The notes under the pieces were generated by a model. That model was not told the DNA's origin and did not search any database. It was given only the letters and a program-made list of their open reading frames with translations. A stretch of 24,797 nucleotides of DNA, taken from the NCBI GenBank assembly GCA_964493475.1, contig CAZBNS010000015.1:1-24797 (forward strand), given 5' to 3'. Below are positions 1-7,375 of the stretch, one piece after another. Numbering within the stretch: position 1 is the stretch's first letter; each line of letters opens with the position of its first letter. This DNA is from CALXSC01 sp964493475 (GTDB taxonomy: Bacteria; Pseudomonadota; Alphaproteobacteria; Rickettsiales; UBA1997). A program made the translations under genes and the position numbers.

Positions 1-99
1 CTATTTCATAAAGATTTACTGAATTGTTTATAGTATATTAAATTTGTGCAGTGCCGTTTTTAGCAATTATACACTTAAAAGCTTTCATTTGATTGTAAA
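1..99. other. Intergenic DNA, no feature seen
   Basis: AT-rich sequence with no open frame of note on either strand, no tRNA-like fold and no clear promoter. It flanks the repeat element that starts at 100. The rest of the gene-free stretch to 616 is that element plus about 70 bases of AT-rich sequence downstream of the penicillin-binding protein gene, where no clear terminator is seen. Confidence 0.5.
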
Positions 100-547
100 T
101 AGCTCCCCTTTGTCCTTCGGACATTTCCCCTCAAGGAGGGGAAAGATTTCGAGCGGTGGTGAAGAAAAAATAGTCTAACAACCAAGGATAATCTTTCCCA
201 TCCGCCTTCACCACCACCATAACCTTTCCCCCTGCCTTCACCACCATAACCTTTTCCCTCCGCCTTCACCACCACACTAATCTTTCCCTCCGCCTTCACC
301 ACCATCATAATCTTTCCCTTCATCTTCACCACCACCATACTAATCTTTCCCCTCCTTGATGGCGAAGTGCGAAGCCGAGCCGATGACTGCTTGCGGGCAA
401 TCGGCAGCCTGTCCTTTCGGCAAACTTCGGACTAACGCTCAATTTTCATTTCGCTGGTAATGTTATGCAAGCATACATTCCCTAGTCCTTGTTTTCATTC
501 GGCGAAGCTCTGACGAAGTCAAATGTCCGAAGGACAAAGGGGAGCTA
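100..547. mobile_element. MITE-like element with 28-bp perfect terminal inverted repeats
   Basis: Bases 99-126 and 521-548 are perfect inverted repeats of 28 bp that begin ATAGCTCCCCTTTG. The ends are TA-GCTCCCC and GGGGAGC-TA, which would fit a TA target duplication as made by IS630/Tc1-type elements (inference). Inside lie a second inverted pair (AATCTTTCCCCTCC at 342-355 against its complement near 133-147), a minisatellite (190-355) and a GC-rich block (39 of 60 bases are G or C at 361-420). No transposase is encoded; the only long frame is a low-complexity translation of the minisatellite. Shorter relatives lie at 2557, 4368, 11440 and 12676. It could be a non-autonomous transposon or a composite of nested palindromic repeats. 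Confidence 0.7.
190..355. repeat. Minisatellite, about 5.5 units of 27-33 bp
   Basis: The unit is roughly AATCTTTCCC followed by TCCGCCTTCACCACCACCAT. Units begin near 190, 221, 248, 279, 309 and 342, the last being partial. They differ by small substitutions and by length changes in the CCA run, as expected of replication slippage. The complementary module (GGTGGTGAAG and GGGGAAAGATT) occurs once in opposite orientation at about 134-165, so the array seems to have grown from one arm of the surrounding palindromic element. Confidence 0.8.
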
Positions 548-616
548 TGTTAATTCACAAAAATTATTATAATTAATATATAATAAATAAAAATTTATCT
601 TATAAAAGACAATTTA

Positions 617-2437
617 TTAATAATAAATTCCCATAACAATTTCCTTCCACAATATTGCGGGCAATGTTCCACCGGCTATTTTACCCATGCTTGTATTATC
701 ATCATTTCCAATCCATATTCCTATGATTATATCATTTGCATATCCTATAAACCATGCGTCTGAATAATTTTGGCTAGTGCCGGTCTTGCCGCCAATATAG
801 CGTGCTCCTTTATACATTAAATCTTCTATTTTGGCATTTTGTCCGGTGCCGCTATTTAAAACTTCAAACATCATTTCTCGCATTTGGTTTACTTCATTCT
901 CGGTTAGAATTTGTGATAGTTTGCTAGCTTTCCTTAAGTATATTATATTGTTGGTTTCTTTATCTTTGATTTGTATGATGGAATGTGGAATTATAGCATT
1001 GCCATTGTTAAGAATTACAGCATAAGCGGATGTTAATTCAAGCAAATTTACTTGTGTTGTGCCAAGAGATATGGTTGGGTCATCCTGGTCGATTTCTGAC
1101 AATATACCCATTTTTCTAGCCATTTTGGCTACATTTTTTATGCCAGAGTATTCATTTATTTGAATTGCTACAGAATTAAGAGATTTTGCAAAGGCCTCTT
1201 TCATACTAACTTCGCCATAATATCTTTCATTGTGATTTTCTGGAAACCAATTGCCAACTGCCACTGGCTCATCAATAAATTTTGTATTAGTGCTAAAGTG
1301 TTTTTCCCTGATTCCAGCTAAAAATACAAATAATTTGAAAGCAGAACCTGGTTGTCTGTAGGCATAAATTGCTCTATTATATTCGCTTTTGTTGAAATTT
1401 ATGCCGCCAGTCATACCTAAAATCGCACCATCTTTTGATAGAATTATAGCTGCAATTTGACTATTTTTTAACTTTTGTTTTTGTTTAATTCTAAAATTAT
1501 CAATGGATTTCTCTATAATATTTTGAATTCTTGAATTAAGGGTTGTTTTAACTTCTATATTATTTTTATTGGTATAACCTGATAATGAGCTTCTTACCCA
1601 TTCTGCAAAATATAACTTCTCCTCTAATCTTTCTTCTGAATTAATTGTGGCATCTATTATGCTTGCAAAGTATGTATTAAGATAACTTTTATATTCAATA
1701 TCTGAAAGCAAGCCGGTGTTATACATGTTTATAATAATCTGTTTGGTTCGCTCTTTTGAAAGAATTGGGTCGTTTTGAGGCGAATATTTTGATGGAGCCT
1801 TAAGCAGTCCAATTAACATGGCACATTCTTCTAAATCTAGATCGCTTATCCTTTTATTAAAATAAAATTTTGCTGCATCGGATATACCATATTTGCCAGC
1901 GCCAAAATAGGCTTTATTTAGATACATCATTAAAATTTCCTCTTTGGTAAGTTTTCTTTCAAGTTGAATGGATAGCATTAACTCTTGAACTTTTCTTTTT
2001 AGAGTTTTTTTATTGTTCTGCAAAATCATTTTAGAAAGCTGCTGAGTAATTGTGGAACCACCCTGCACGATGCGTCCAGCTTTTAAATTAACGAACATAG
2101 CCCTTATAATTCCAAAATAATCAAAACCATGATGTTTAAAAAACTTTCTATCTTCGGTTGCTATTAAACCATCAACAAGATATAATGGAAACTCAGCATA
2201 GTTTGTAATATCTGATTTGACATTTCCATAACTTTTAATCTCAGTTCCATCGGAATAAAGTATTTCAATATTCGTTTCAATTTTATCATCTATAATTGGC
2301 TTTATATCTGGTAAATCAATACTATAATAAAAAAATAAAGCTATTAAAGCTAGTATTAACCAAATGCCGAGAATAAATCCCCATTTGAAGCTAAATTTCA
2401 AAAAAGATTTTAAAAATGATTTTTTTCTTTTAGGCAA
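617..2437 (-). CDS. Penicillin-binding protein 1A-like bifunctional transglycosylase/transpeptidase
   Basis: Class A PBP that polymerises lipid II into glycan and cross-links stem peptides at the periplasmic face of the inner membrane. A basic N-terminus and one membrane anchor (about residues 17-38) precede a GT51 domain with the catalytic Glu in ATEDRKFF (E95), GGSTITQQ (126-133) and the RKLTKEEI and YLNKAYFG motifs. The transpeptidase domain has SAFK (S355), SLN (409-411) and KTGT (541-544), so all catalytic motifs are intact. At 606 residues it is shorter than most PBP1A proteins, which often exceed 700; the C-terminal extension is missing. It is the last gene of a minus-strand run and is separated from the gene before it by a palindromic repeat at 2557-2630. 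mrcA/pbpA is the likely ortholog. Confidence 0.93.
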   Translation of the reverse strand: MPKRKKSFLKSFLKFSFKWGFILGIWLILALIALFFYYSIDLPDIKPIIDDKIETNIEILYSDGTEIKSYGNVKSDITNYAEFPLYLVDGLIATEDRKFFKHHGFDYFGIIRAMFVNLKAGRIVQGGSTITQQLSKMILQNNKKTLKRKVQELMLSIQLERKLTKEEILMMYLNKAYFGAGKYGISDAAKFYFNKRISDLDLEECAMLIGLLKAPSKYSPQNDPILSKERTKQIIINMYNTGLLSDIEYKSYLNTYFASIIDATINSEERLEEKLYFAEWVRSSLSGYTNKNNIEVKTTLNSRIQNIIEKSIDNFRIKQKQKLKNSQIAAIILSKDGAILGMTGGINFNKSEYNRAIYAYRQPGSAFKLFVFLAGIREKHFSTNTKFIDEPVAVGNWFPENHNERYYGEVSMKEAFAKSLNSVAIQINEYSGIKNVAKMARKMGILSEIDQDDPTISLGTTQVNLLELTSAYAVILNNGNAIIPHSIIQIKDKETNNIIYLRKASKLSQILTENEVNQMREMMFEVLNSGTGQNAKIEDLMYKGARYIGGKTGTSQNYSDAWFIGYANDIIIGIWIGNDDNTSMGKIAGGTLPAILWKEIVMGIYY

Positions 2438-2556
2438 GGCTTATCTGATTAATAAAATACTATGTTGAATATAATTAATTTTTTTTATTAAAGTCAAGTA
2501 TTTCTGGAGAGTTGCTAACTTTAATATATTATAATTCTATATGTTTTAACAGTAGA

Positions 2557-2630
2557 TATAGCTCCCCTTTGTCCTTCAGACATTTTCTTTTTTGAGGGGA
2601 AATGTTGCGGAGCGACAAAGGCGAGCTATA
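2557..2630. repeat. Short palindromic element of the GCTCCCC family
   Basis: A 74-bp imperfect inverted repeat running from TATAGCTCCCC to GCGAGCTATA. The left arm shares the GCTCCCCTTTGTCCTTC-GACATTT order with the termini of the 100-547 element, and the centre contains GAGGGGAAATGT, also as in that element. It begins about 25 bases downstream of the minus-strand small membrane protein gene, so a transcript could fold it into a terminator-like hairpin, although no U-run follows. Confidence 0.65.
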
Positions 2631-2654
2631 GATTAAAAGCTAGCAACTACAATA

Positions 2655-3026
2655 TTATTTCCCAATCATTTTATTAAACAATAAGTTTATTCCTTTGCTT
2701 AGCCAAGTTCCACCTTTAAAAAATAAAATTAAAAACACAATAGATCCAACAACAATAAACGGAATCATCATAATTATATTTTTAGCCTGCATTTTCATCA
2801 TGTCGGATTTACCATATCTATTTGCTAAAGCTATTGAATTCTTTTTAGCGTCAATTAACTCTTTCGCTTTTTCTTCTTTGTCTTTTTCTCTTTCCTCATC
2901 TAAAGCATCTTGAGTTTTAGATTTTTTAAAAAAAGAAACGTTTTTATTTTGATTTTGTTCTTCGTTTGTATTTTTAGGAGACATAAAATTTACAAATGAA
3001 TTTTGATTGCCGTCTTCTTCTGCCAT
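2655..3026 (-). CDS. Small membrane-anchored protein of unknown function
   Basis: I do not recognise this 123-residue protein. It has a hydrophilic, Asn/Lys/Glu-rich N-terminal part (residues 1-70, probably cytoplasmic and partly coiled: the stretch around DEEREKDKEEKAKEL is highly charged) followed by one strong membrane segment (about 83-103) and a short, moderately hydrophobic C-terminus (TWLSKGINLLF) that could lie along the membrane. The start ATG at 3026 has no clear Shine-Dalgarno sequence. It lies 86 bases downstream of nrdR in the same orientation and upstream of the penicillin-binding protein. The ordered amphipathic pattern and codon use like its neighbours argue that it is a real gene. 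Confidence 0.7.
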   Translation of the reverse strand: MAEEDGNQNSFVNFMSPKNTNEEQNQNKNVSFFKKSKTQDALDEEREKDKEEKAKELIDAKKNSIALANRYGKSDMMKMQAKNIIMMIPFIVVGSIVFLILFFKGGTWLSKGINLLFNKMIGK

Positions 3027-3111
3027 ATACTAAAAATTATTTGTTATTATTAAAATATTTTAGACAAACTAAAAATCAATACTATTTATATACTGTTAAC
3101 AGTGTCTAATT

Positions 3112-3558
3112 CTAATTAGTAATTTTTTTAATAAAATTATTAAAATCGTCAGGGGTTTCAAACTTCATATAAACCGAAGCAAACCTAATAAATGCAATCT
3201 TGTCAACTCTTTCAAGATAGTCCATTGTTATTTCGCCAATAGCTGAACTTTTAATTTCTGTTGTGCCGCTGCTTTCTATTCTCTTGCTTATTTCCTGTAC
3301 TATTTCTTCTATTTTTTTAGTATCAAGGCGTTTTCCGGCACTTGATGAAATTGATTTAGATAACTTGTCTTTATCAAATAGAATTCTCTTTCCATCTTTT
3401 TTAATAACAAAAATTTCTTTTTTAACTATTCGTTCTATTGTTGTAAATCTAGCATCACAATTTGGACAACATCTCCTTCTTTTTATACCCTCGCCATCAT
3501 CACAAATTCTGCTATCTTTTACAGAAGTTTCTTCATTTCCACAATAAGGACATTTCAT
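3112..3558 (-). CDS. nrdR: Transcriptional repressor NrdR
   Basis: Represses ribonucleotide reductase genes by sensing ATP/dATP. The 148-residue length is typical. The N-terminal zinc ribbon shows MKCPYCGNE with a second pair, CPNC, at about residue 31, after the family signature VKDSR and the basic GIKRRRCC segment. The rest is an ATP-cone domain (about 48-138) with KKDGKRILFDKDKL. It follows rsfS by 9 bases, so the two are probably co-transcribed. In many bacteria nrdR sits beside ribD or glyA; here that context is absent. No NrdR-box pair was noticed in the window. Confidence 0.96.
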   Translation of the reverse strand: MKCPYCGNEETSVKDSRICDDGEGIKRRRCCPNCDARFTTIERIVKKEIFVIKKDGKRILFDKDKLSKSISSSAGKRLDTKKIEEIVQEISKRIESSGTTEIKSSAIGEITMDYLERVDKIAFIRFASVYMKFETPDDFNNFIKKITN

Positions 3559-3567
3559 ATTTATTCC

Positions 3568-4092
3568 TTATTTTGTTTTTTTAATGACGGATTTTTTTGC
3601 GACAGTCTTTATTTTGCCGACTGGTTTCTTGCTTATTTTAGATTTTTTTGCTGTAGATTCTTTTTTAATGATTTGTTTTTTAATAACAGACTTTTTTACT
3701 ACAGGCTCTTTCTTGGCAATCACTTTTTTTGCTATAGTTTTTTTAACATTTTTTTTAGAGATTTTTTTCAGCCTTGATGTAAACAACTCCTCAAGCTTAT
3801 AAATTTTTCTAACCGAAGGCTCAAAAAGATGAACTATGACATTTCCCAAATCAAATACTATCCAACCATCATTTCCGCTGCCATTAATTTGTCCGTTAGT
3901 TCCATATTTTTGTTTTAAAAATATTTTTAAATTTTCCATTGAAGCTTCAGCATGTTTTCCTGATCTTCCACTTCCAATTACTACATAATCAGCAAGCGAA
4001 CTTATTCTGCTCACATCTACACAAATAATATCTTGAATTTTATTTTCTTCCAATTTCTTAATAACAACATTTTGTAATTCTAACTTTGGCAT
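3568..4092 (-). CDS. rsfS: Ribosome silencing factor RsfS with a lysine-rich C-terminal extension
   Basis: RsfS (Iojap/DUF143) binds ribosomal protein L14 and blocks subunit joining when nutrients are short. Residues 1 to about 108 form the complete domain, with ISSLADYVVIGSG, the GNDGWIVFDLGNVIVHLF core and a typical end near KLEELF. The family normally stops there. This protein continues for 66 residues, of which 28 are lysine, in a loose repeat of KKSVIKK and AKKVIAKKE type resembling histone H1-like tails. The extension is in frame with no break. It is probably disordered and may add rRNA or DNA affinity (inference). It is followed 9 bases later by nrdR. Confidence 0.93.
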   Translation of the reverse strand: MPKLELQNVVIKKLEENKIQDIICVDVSRISSLADYVVIGSGRSGKHAEASMENLKIFLKQKYGTNGQINGSGNDGWIVFDLGNVIVHLFEPSVRKIYKLEELFTSRLKKISKKNVKKTIAKKVIAKKEPVVKKSVIKKQIIKKESTAKKSKISKKPVGKIKTVAKKSVIKKTK

Positions 4093-4162
4093 AATTTATA
4101 GAAATAATTATTATGATGTAAAAGAATATAAAATCAAAAATATTAAAATGCTACGGTTTTGT

Positions 4163-4282
4163 TTAATTAAAAACCTTCTTTAAAAATTCTAGTATAATAT
4201 CTCTAAAAGACCAAGCAACCGCTAAAAACGCATAAAATAAAATGAAAAACGGTGTAAAGGCCATCTTTATTTTTTCCCACAT
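4163..4282 (-). CDS. Putative 39-residue single-pass membrane peptide
   Basis: A short frame with ATG at 4282 and TAA at 4163. The product begins MWEKIKMAFTPF, has one hydrophobic segment (about residues 8-26, FTPFFILFYAFLAVAW) and ends in an amphipathic basic helix (RDIILEFLKKVFN). The orderly arrangement of a charged N-terminus, membrane span and amphipathic tail is unlike random AT-rich translation. It lies about 70 bases upstream of rsfS on the same strand. There is no good Shine-Dalgarno sequence, though most genes here lack one. The product is not recognised, and a chance frame cannot be excluded. Confidence 0.45.
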   Translation of the reverse strand: MWEKIKMAFTPFFILFYAFLAVAWSFRDIILEFLKKVFN

Positions 4283-4367
4283 TTCTATTTTCTGTAATTT
4301 AACATTTTTTAAGTTTAGTTAATATAAATTATTTTTCCATAATTTTTAATAAAATTTTAGACAGTTT

Positions 4368-4422
4368 GTAGCCCTTTGTGGCTCTAACGAAGTCAAATGT
4401 CGAAGGACAAAGCGGAGCTGCA
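4368..4422. repeat. Remnant of the GCTCCCC palindromic repeat family
   Basis: Bases 4383-4420 closely match the right end of the 100-547 element (TCTGACGAAGTCAAATGTCCGAAGG there, TCTAACGAAGTCAAATGTCGAAGG here, then GACAAAG and GGAGCT). The left side keeps only GTAGCCCTTTGTG, so this looks like an element with its middle and most of the left arm deleted. It lies in the spacer between two divergently oriented genes. Confidence 0.6.
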
Positions 4423-4538
4423 GAACAGCTTACAACTCAATCAAACATAAACTGGCATGCTAAATTTATCACGGAGCTTGACATAATTAAATTTATCAAT
4501 TTTATTATAATAGAAAACAGAAATTAATGGCTTGAATA

Positions 4539-5267
4539 ATGAGAATTATTATTATTTTAACAATATTGGGTTTTATAAATATTTCAAATGTCTCTGCTAG
4601 TAATAGTGATGGAGATTATGTTGTTCTGCTTCATGGACTTGGAAGGACTTCAAAATCAATGAATAAAATTGGGGAATTTCTTACGCAAAATGGCTATGAA
4701 GTAGTCAATATTAATTATCCGTCAGAGGAAAAAAGTATACAGGAAATTGCTGATATTTTGGATCACAATATTAAGGAATATTGTGTAAATAAAAATAAAA
4801 AAATAAATTTTGTTTCTCATTCAATGGGAGGAATAATAATTCGTTATTATTTAAAATATAATAAGCCTCAAAATTTAGGAAGAGTTGTTATGCTAGCTCC
4901 GCCGAATAATGGAAGTGAAATTATTGATGTTTATGGGTATAATAAAATCTTTGGATGGATTTTTAAAAAAATGAAGGGACCAGCGGCAATGCAATTGTCT
5001 ACAAATCCAAAAACTAGTTTGCCAATGCAATTAGGGAAGGTTGATTTTGAACTGGGAATAATTACTGGAAATAAAAGCAACAGTCCCTTTCTTTCTTTGG
5101 CAATAAAAGGTGAGAATGATGGGCGGGTTTCTGTGGAAAGTTCTAAAGTCAAAGGTATGAAAGAGCATATTGTTTTGCCTATAGACCATACGCTTATTAT
5201 AAAAGAACAATTGGTTTTGGATGAAACATTAAATTTCTTGCAAAATGGAAATTTTATTAAAAATTAA
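4539..5267 (+). CDS. Exported alpha/beta hydrolase (lipase/esterase-like)
   Basis: A 242-residue serine hydrolase of the alpha/beta fold. An N-terminal hydrophobic stretch (about 2-19) ending NVSA looks like a Sec signal peptide, so the enzyme probably acts in the periplasm or outside. The oxyanion-hole motif HGLG is at 32-35, the nucleophile lies in SHSMGG (S95), the acid is probably D194 (ENDGRVS) and the histidine H217 (IDHT). The arrangement resembles short bacterial triacylglycerol lipases and PGAP1-like hydrolases; the substrate cannot be told from sequence. It stands alone between two minus-strand runs. A TTGACA at 4478 and TATAAT at 4506 precede it, but with 22 bases between them the spacing is too long for a standard promoter. 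Confidence 0.85.
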   Translation: MRIIIILTILGFINISNVSASNSDGDYVVLLHGLGRTSKSMNKIGEFLTQNGYEVVNINYPSEEKSIQEIADILDHNIKEYCVNKNKKINFVSHSMGGIIIRYYLKYNKPQNLGRVVMLAPPNNGSEIIDVYGYNKIFGWIFKKMKGPAAMQLSTNPKTSLPMQLGKVDFELGIITGNKSNSPFLSLAIKGENDGRVSVESSKVKGMKEHIVLPIDHTLIIKEQLVLDETLNFLQNGNFIKN

Positions 5268-5335
5268 TTTTATTGCTAAAGAATTCCATTATGTTCCATA
5301 GTAATAAGCTGAAAATAGTTATTTGGAACTTAAAA

Positions 5336-6217
5336 TTACATCATATAATAAGTAAATAATATTTTGAAGCCAATAACTGCTGAGAAGGTTGTTAAAATTT
5401 TTCTAATATTTCTTGTTTTTTCAACAAATATTTTTAAAAGTTTTTCAAATTTTGCGTCAGTAATTATGCAAAAGTTATCTTCATAAAATTTGAATAAGCT
5501 GGGATTGTCGTATATTATTTTGGCGCTTATTAACGTTTCAAATATTTTGGCAATAGTAATTAAAATTACGTTCATTAATATTAAAAGATAAAAATTATTC
5601 AAAATATTTAAAGTATCCGTATATTGCATATTTTTATTTTTAATAAAGACAAACAAAATATAAAAAACATTTGTAAGGGCAATAATGCTATAATAAATTT
5701 TAAATAAACTGTCTAATTCCAAAATTCTTTTTAAAAATGGAATAATGCCGTTTTTTAAGCTTGGTATAATAAGGGAAAATATTTTATATAATGCGAATAA
5801 AAATAATAATATATAAGAAAATTTGTATATGATTGACAAAAATAAAAATAATTTTTGAGCTAATATTGGATTTATGAATAAGAGGGACATGTTGAAAGAA
5901 AATAATAACAACACAAATGTAATGATGTTATTAATTATTTTTATATTAAATAATTTGGCGATAATTGCACTGCAAATAATTAGAAAGATAATTTGTGAAA
6001 TTATTGTTATAGAAAATAAAAAACTAGCTAAAAATATTTGTTTTTGAAAGAAAATTGCAAACAATAAAATACATAAAAGAATTGAAATGCTGACTGAATT
6101 TAATATTTTTTTAAAAATGTTTCTATGTTTTAAAAATATATCACCGAAGAATATAGAAAAATAAATTGATTCCCTTCCATCTTTATATTTTTCAAATTTA
6201 TTTCTAAATGTTTGCAT
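5336..6217 (-). CDS. Polytopic inner-membrane protein of unknown function
   Basis: 293 residues with about six to eight predicted membrane spans, very rich in Ile, Leu, Phe and Asn. A cytoplasmic-looking N-terminus (MQTFRNKFEKYKDGRES) comes before the first span, at about 40-60. A hydrophilic segment sits near residues 235-270 (a region with DAKFEKLLKIFVEKTRNIRK), followed by a last hydrophobic stretch. I recognise no transporter or enzyme signature. It is the last gene of the run that starts with ppa and lies 75 bases after the RlmM-like gene. Such AT-rich membrane proteins are often lineage-specific; a role cannot be assigned. Confidence 0.7.
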   Translation of the reverse strand: MQTFRNKFEKYKDGRESIYFSIFFGDIFLKHRNIFKKILNSVSISILLCILLFAIFFQKQIFLASFLFSITIISQIIFLIICSAIIAKLFNIKIINNIITFVLLLFSFNMSLLFINPILAQKLFLFLSIIYKFSYILLFLFALYKIFSLIIPSLKNGIIPFLKRILELDSLFKIYYSIIALTNVFYILFVFIKNKNMQYTDTLNILNNFYLLILMNVILITIAKIFETLISAKIIYDNPSLFKFYEDNFCIITDAKFEKLLKIFVEKTRNIRKILTTFSAVIGFKILFTYYMM

Positions 6218-6292
6218 TTTTACTCTCCATAAAAATCAACAATTATATTATTATAACTAATAATTGAAATTGCAATATTAATTTAGCTATGG

Positions 6293-7309
6293 TTATAAAA
6301 TTGTTAATTTATTAAAAACAATCGTAGCTTCAGATCTATTGTGGAACAATTGATGAATTCCGATTATTTTGTGTTTCTGCCTTATTATATTTATGCATTC
6401 CTTAATCTCTTCAAATTCTCTATTTGGATTAAGTTTTAATGTTGTAATAATAATTCCATTATTATTAAGATATTTAGCCGCATTCTCGACTATTTGAATA
6501 GATTTTTTGGTATCCATTTTCATATCATTAACAATAATATCAAATTTTTTATTTTTGCATTCTTTAAAAAAATCTTGAGAAAGCCCTTTGTAATGATATA
6601 AATTTTTATTTTTTAATAATCTCTTATCCAATTCAGCTGGGTCAACTGCTACAACGCTTAATCCTTTATTTAATAAAACTCTTGTCCAGCCGCCTGGTGC
6701 AGCTCCCAAATCAAGCGCATTTTTATAGTTTGATAAATTGATGTTAAAATATTCGAAGGCTTCCAATAATTTAAATTCTGCTCTTGATATTTGGCCATCT
6801 TCATTCTTAAATCTGCTCTCCCCAAATACCCAAGAGCTTAAACTATCTTTTATTGCAGACGTCCCAAAATATAATATATCATCAAAAACTATTAAACCTA
6901 TTATTCTATTCGCTTTTTTTGGATTTATTATTATGCTATTTTTTTTAAAATATTCAAAACAATCAGTTATAATATTTTCTTTATTTAATTTGGAATTGTC
7001 ATTCAATATACTTAAATGCAAAACAAAAATATCATCTTTTTGCGGATTTATATTTTTTAATAATTCTTCAATGTTTGCATTATTTTTGGCATTAATTCGT
7101 TTTTCTAACAAAATAGGCAGGATATATCTAATAAAAATCGGTTTATTTAAAAAAAACTTTTCAAAAATTTTTTCAAATGTCTCGTTAATTTCGCAAATAA
7201 AAACACCTTTTACTAATTTTTTTATTTGTAAAACTTCAAAATTTTCCCGAATTTCTCTTATTGCGCAATTTATTGATTTTTCCTGCGCTGCCACTAATAT
7301 TTTTACCAT
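6293..7309 (-). CDS. RlmM/FtsJ-type rRNA 2'-O-ribose methyltransferase
   Basis: An SAM-dependent RNA 2'-O-methyltransferase. The C-terminal half is an RrmJ/FtsJ Rossmann domain with the SAM motif DLGAAPGGW (about 200-208) and the full K-D-K-E catalytic tetrad: K180 in SRAEFK, D262 in IIVNDMK, K292 in TTLKLN and E327 in RSEATIV. The N-terminal 150 residues are divergent, which matches the two-part architecture of RlmM (methyltransferase for C2498 of 23S rRNA) better than the short RlmE. The exact target base is inferred from architecture only. The gene follows xthA by about 66 bases in the same orientation. The ATG at 7309 lacks a clear ribosome binding site. Confidence 0.85.
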   Translation of the reverse strand: MVKILVAAQEKSINCAIREIRENFEVLQIKKLVKGVFICEINETFEKIFEKFFLNKPIFIRYILPILLEKRINAKNNANIEELLKNINPQKDDIFVLHLSILNDNSKLNKENIITDCFEYFKKNSIIINPKKANRIIGLIVFDDILYFGTSAIKDSLSSWVFGESRFKNEDGQISRAEFKLLEAFEYFNINLSNYKNALDLGAAPGGWTRVLLNKGLSVVAVDPAELDKRLLKNKNLYHYKGLSQDFFKECKNKKFDIIVNDMKMDTKKSIQIVENAAKYLNNNGIIITTLKLNPNREFEEIKECINIIRQKHKIIGIHQLFHNRSEATIVFNKLTIL

Positions 7310-7375
7310 ACTATTTAATTAATTTACGGTCTCAACTTTGGCTGATACTGTATTGCTATCAATATTTTCACCACA

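Noticed and set aside
75..338. An 87-codon minus-strand frame with a VVVKAEGKG-type repeat peptide
   Set aside because: It is the translation of the minisatellite inside the repeat element. Unit lengths that are not multiples of three (31 bp) would break the frame on expansion, and no ribosome binding site or family match is seen.
190..355. Possible CRISPR array
   Set aside because: Units follow each other directly, with no unique spacers of constant length, and no cas genes are near.
4478..4511. TTGACA and TATAAT ahead of the hydrolase gene as a promoter
   Set aside because: The two boxes are 22 bases apart, outside the range for sigma-70 promoters; one of them may work with an unseen partner.
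5293..5329. GTTCCA...TGGAAC inverted repeat between convergent genes
   Set aside because: A 6-bp stem with a 25-base loop is expected by chance in such sequence.
6738..7322. A 194-codon plus-strand frame opposite the RlmM-like gene
   Set aside because: It is antisense to a gene with complete catalytic motifs; its hydrophobic, Phe/Ile-rich content is what the complement of a Lys/Asn-rich gene gives.
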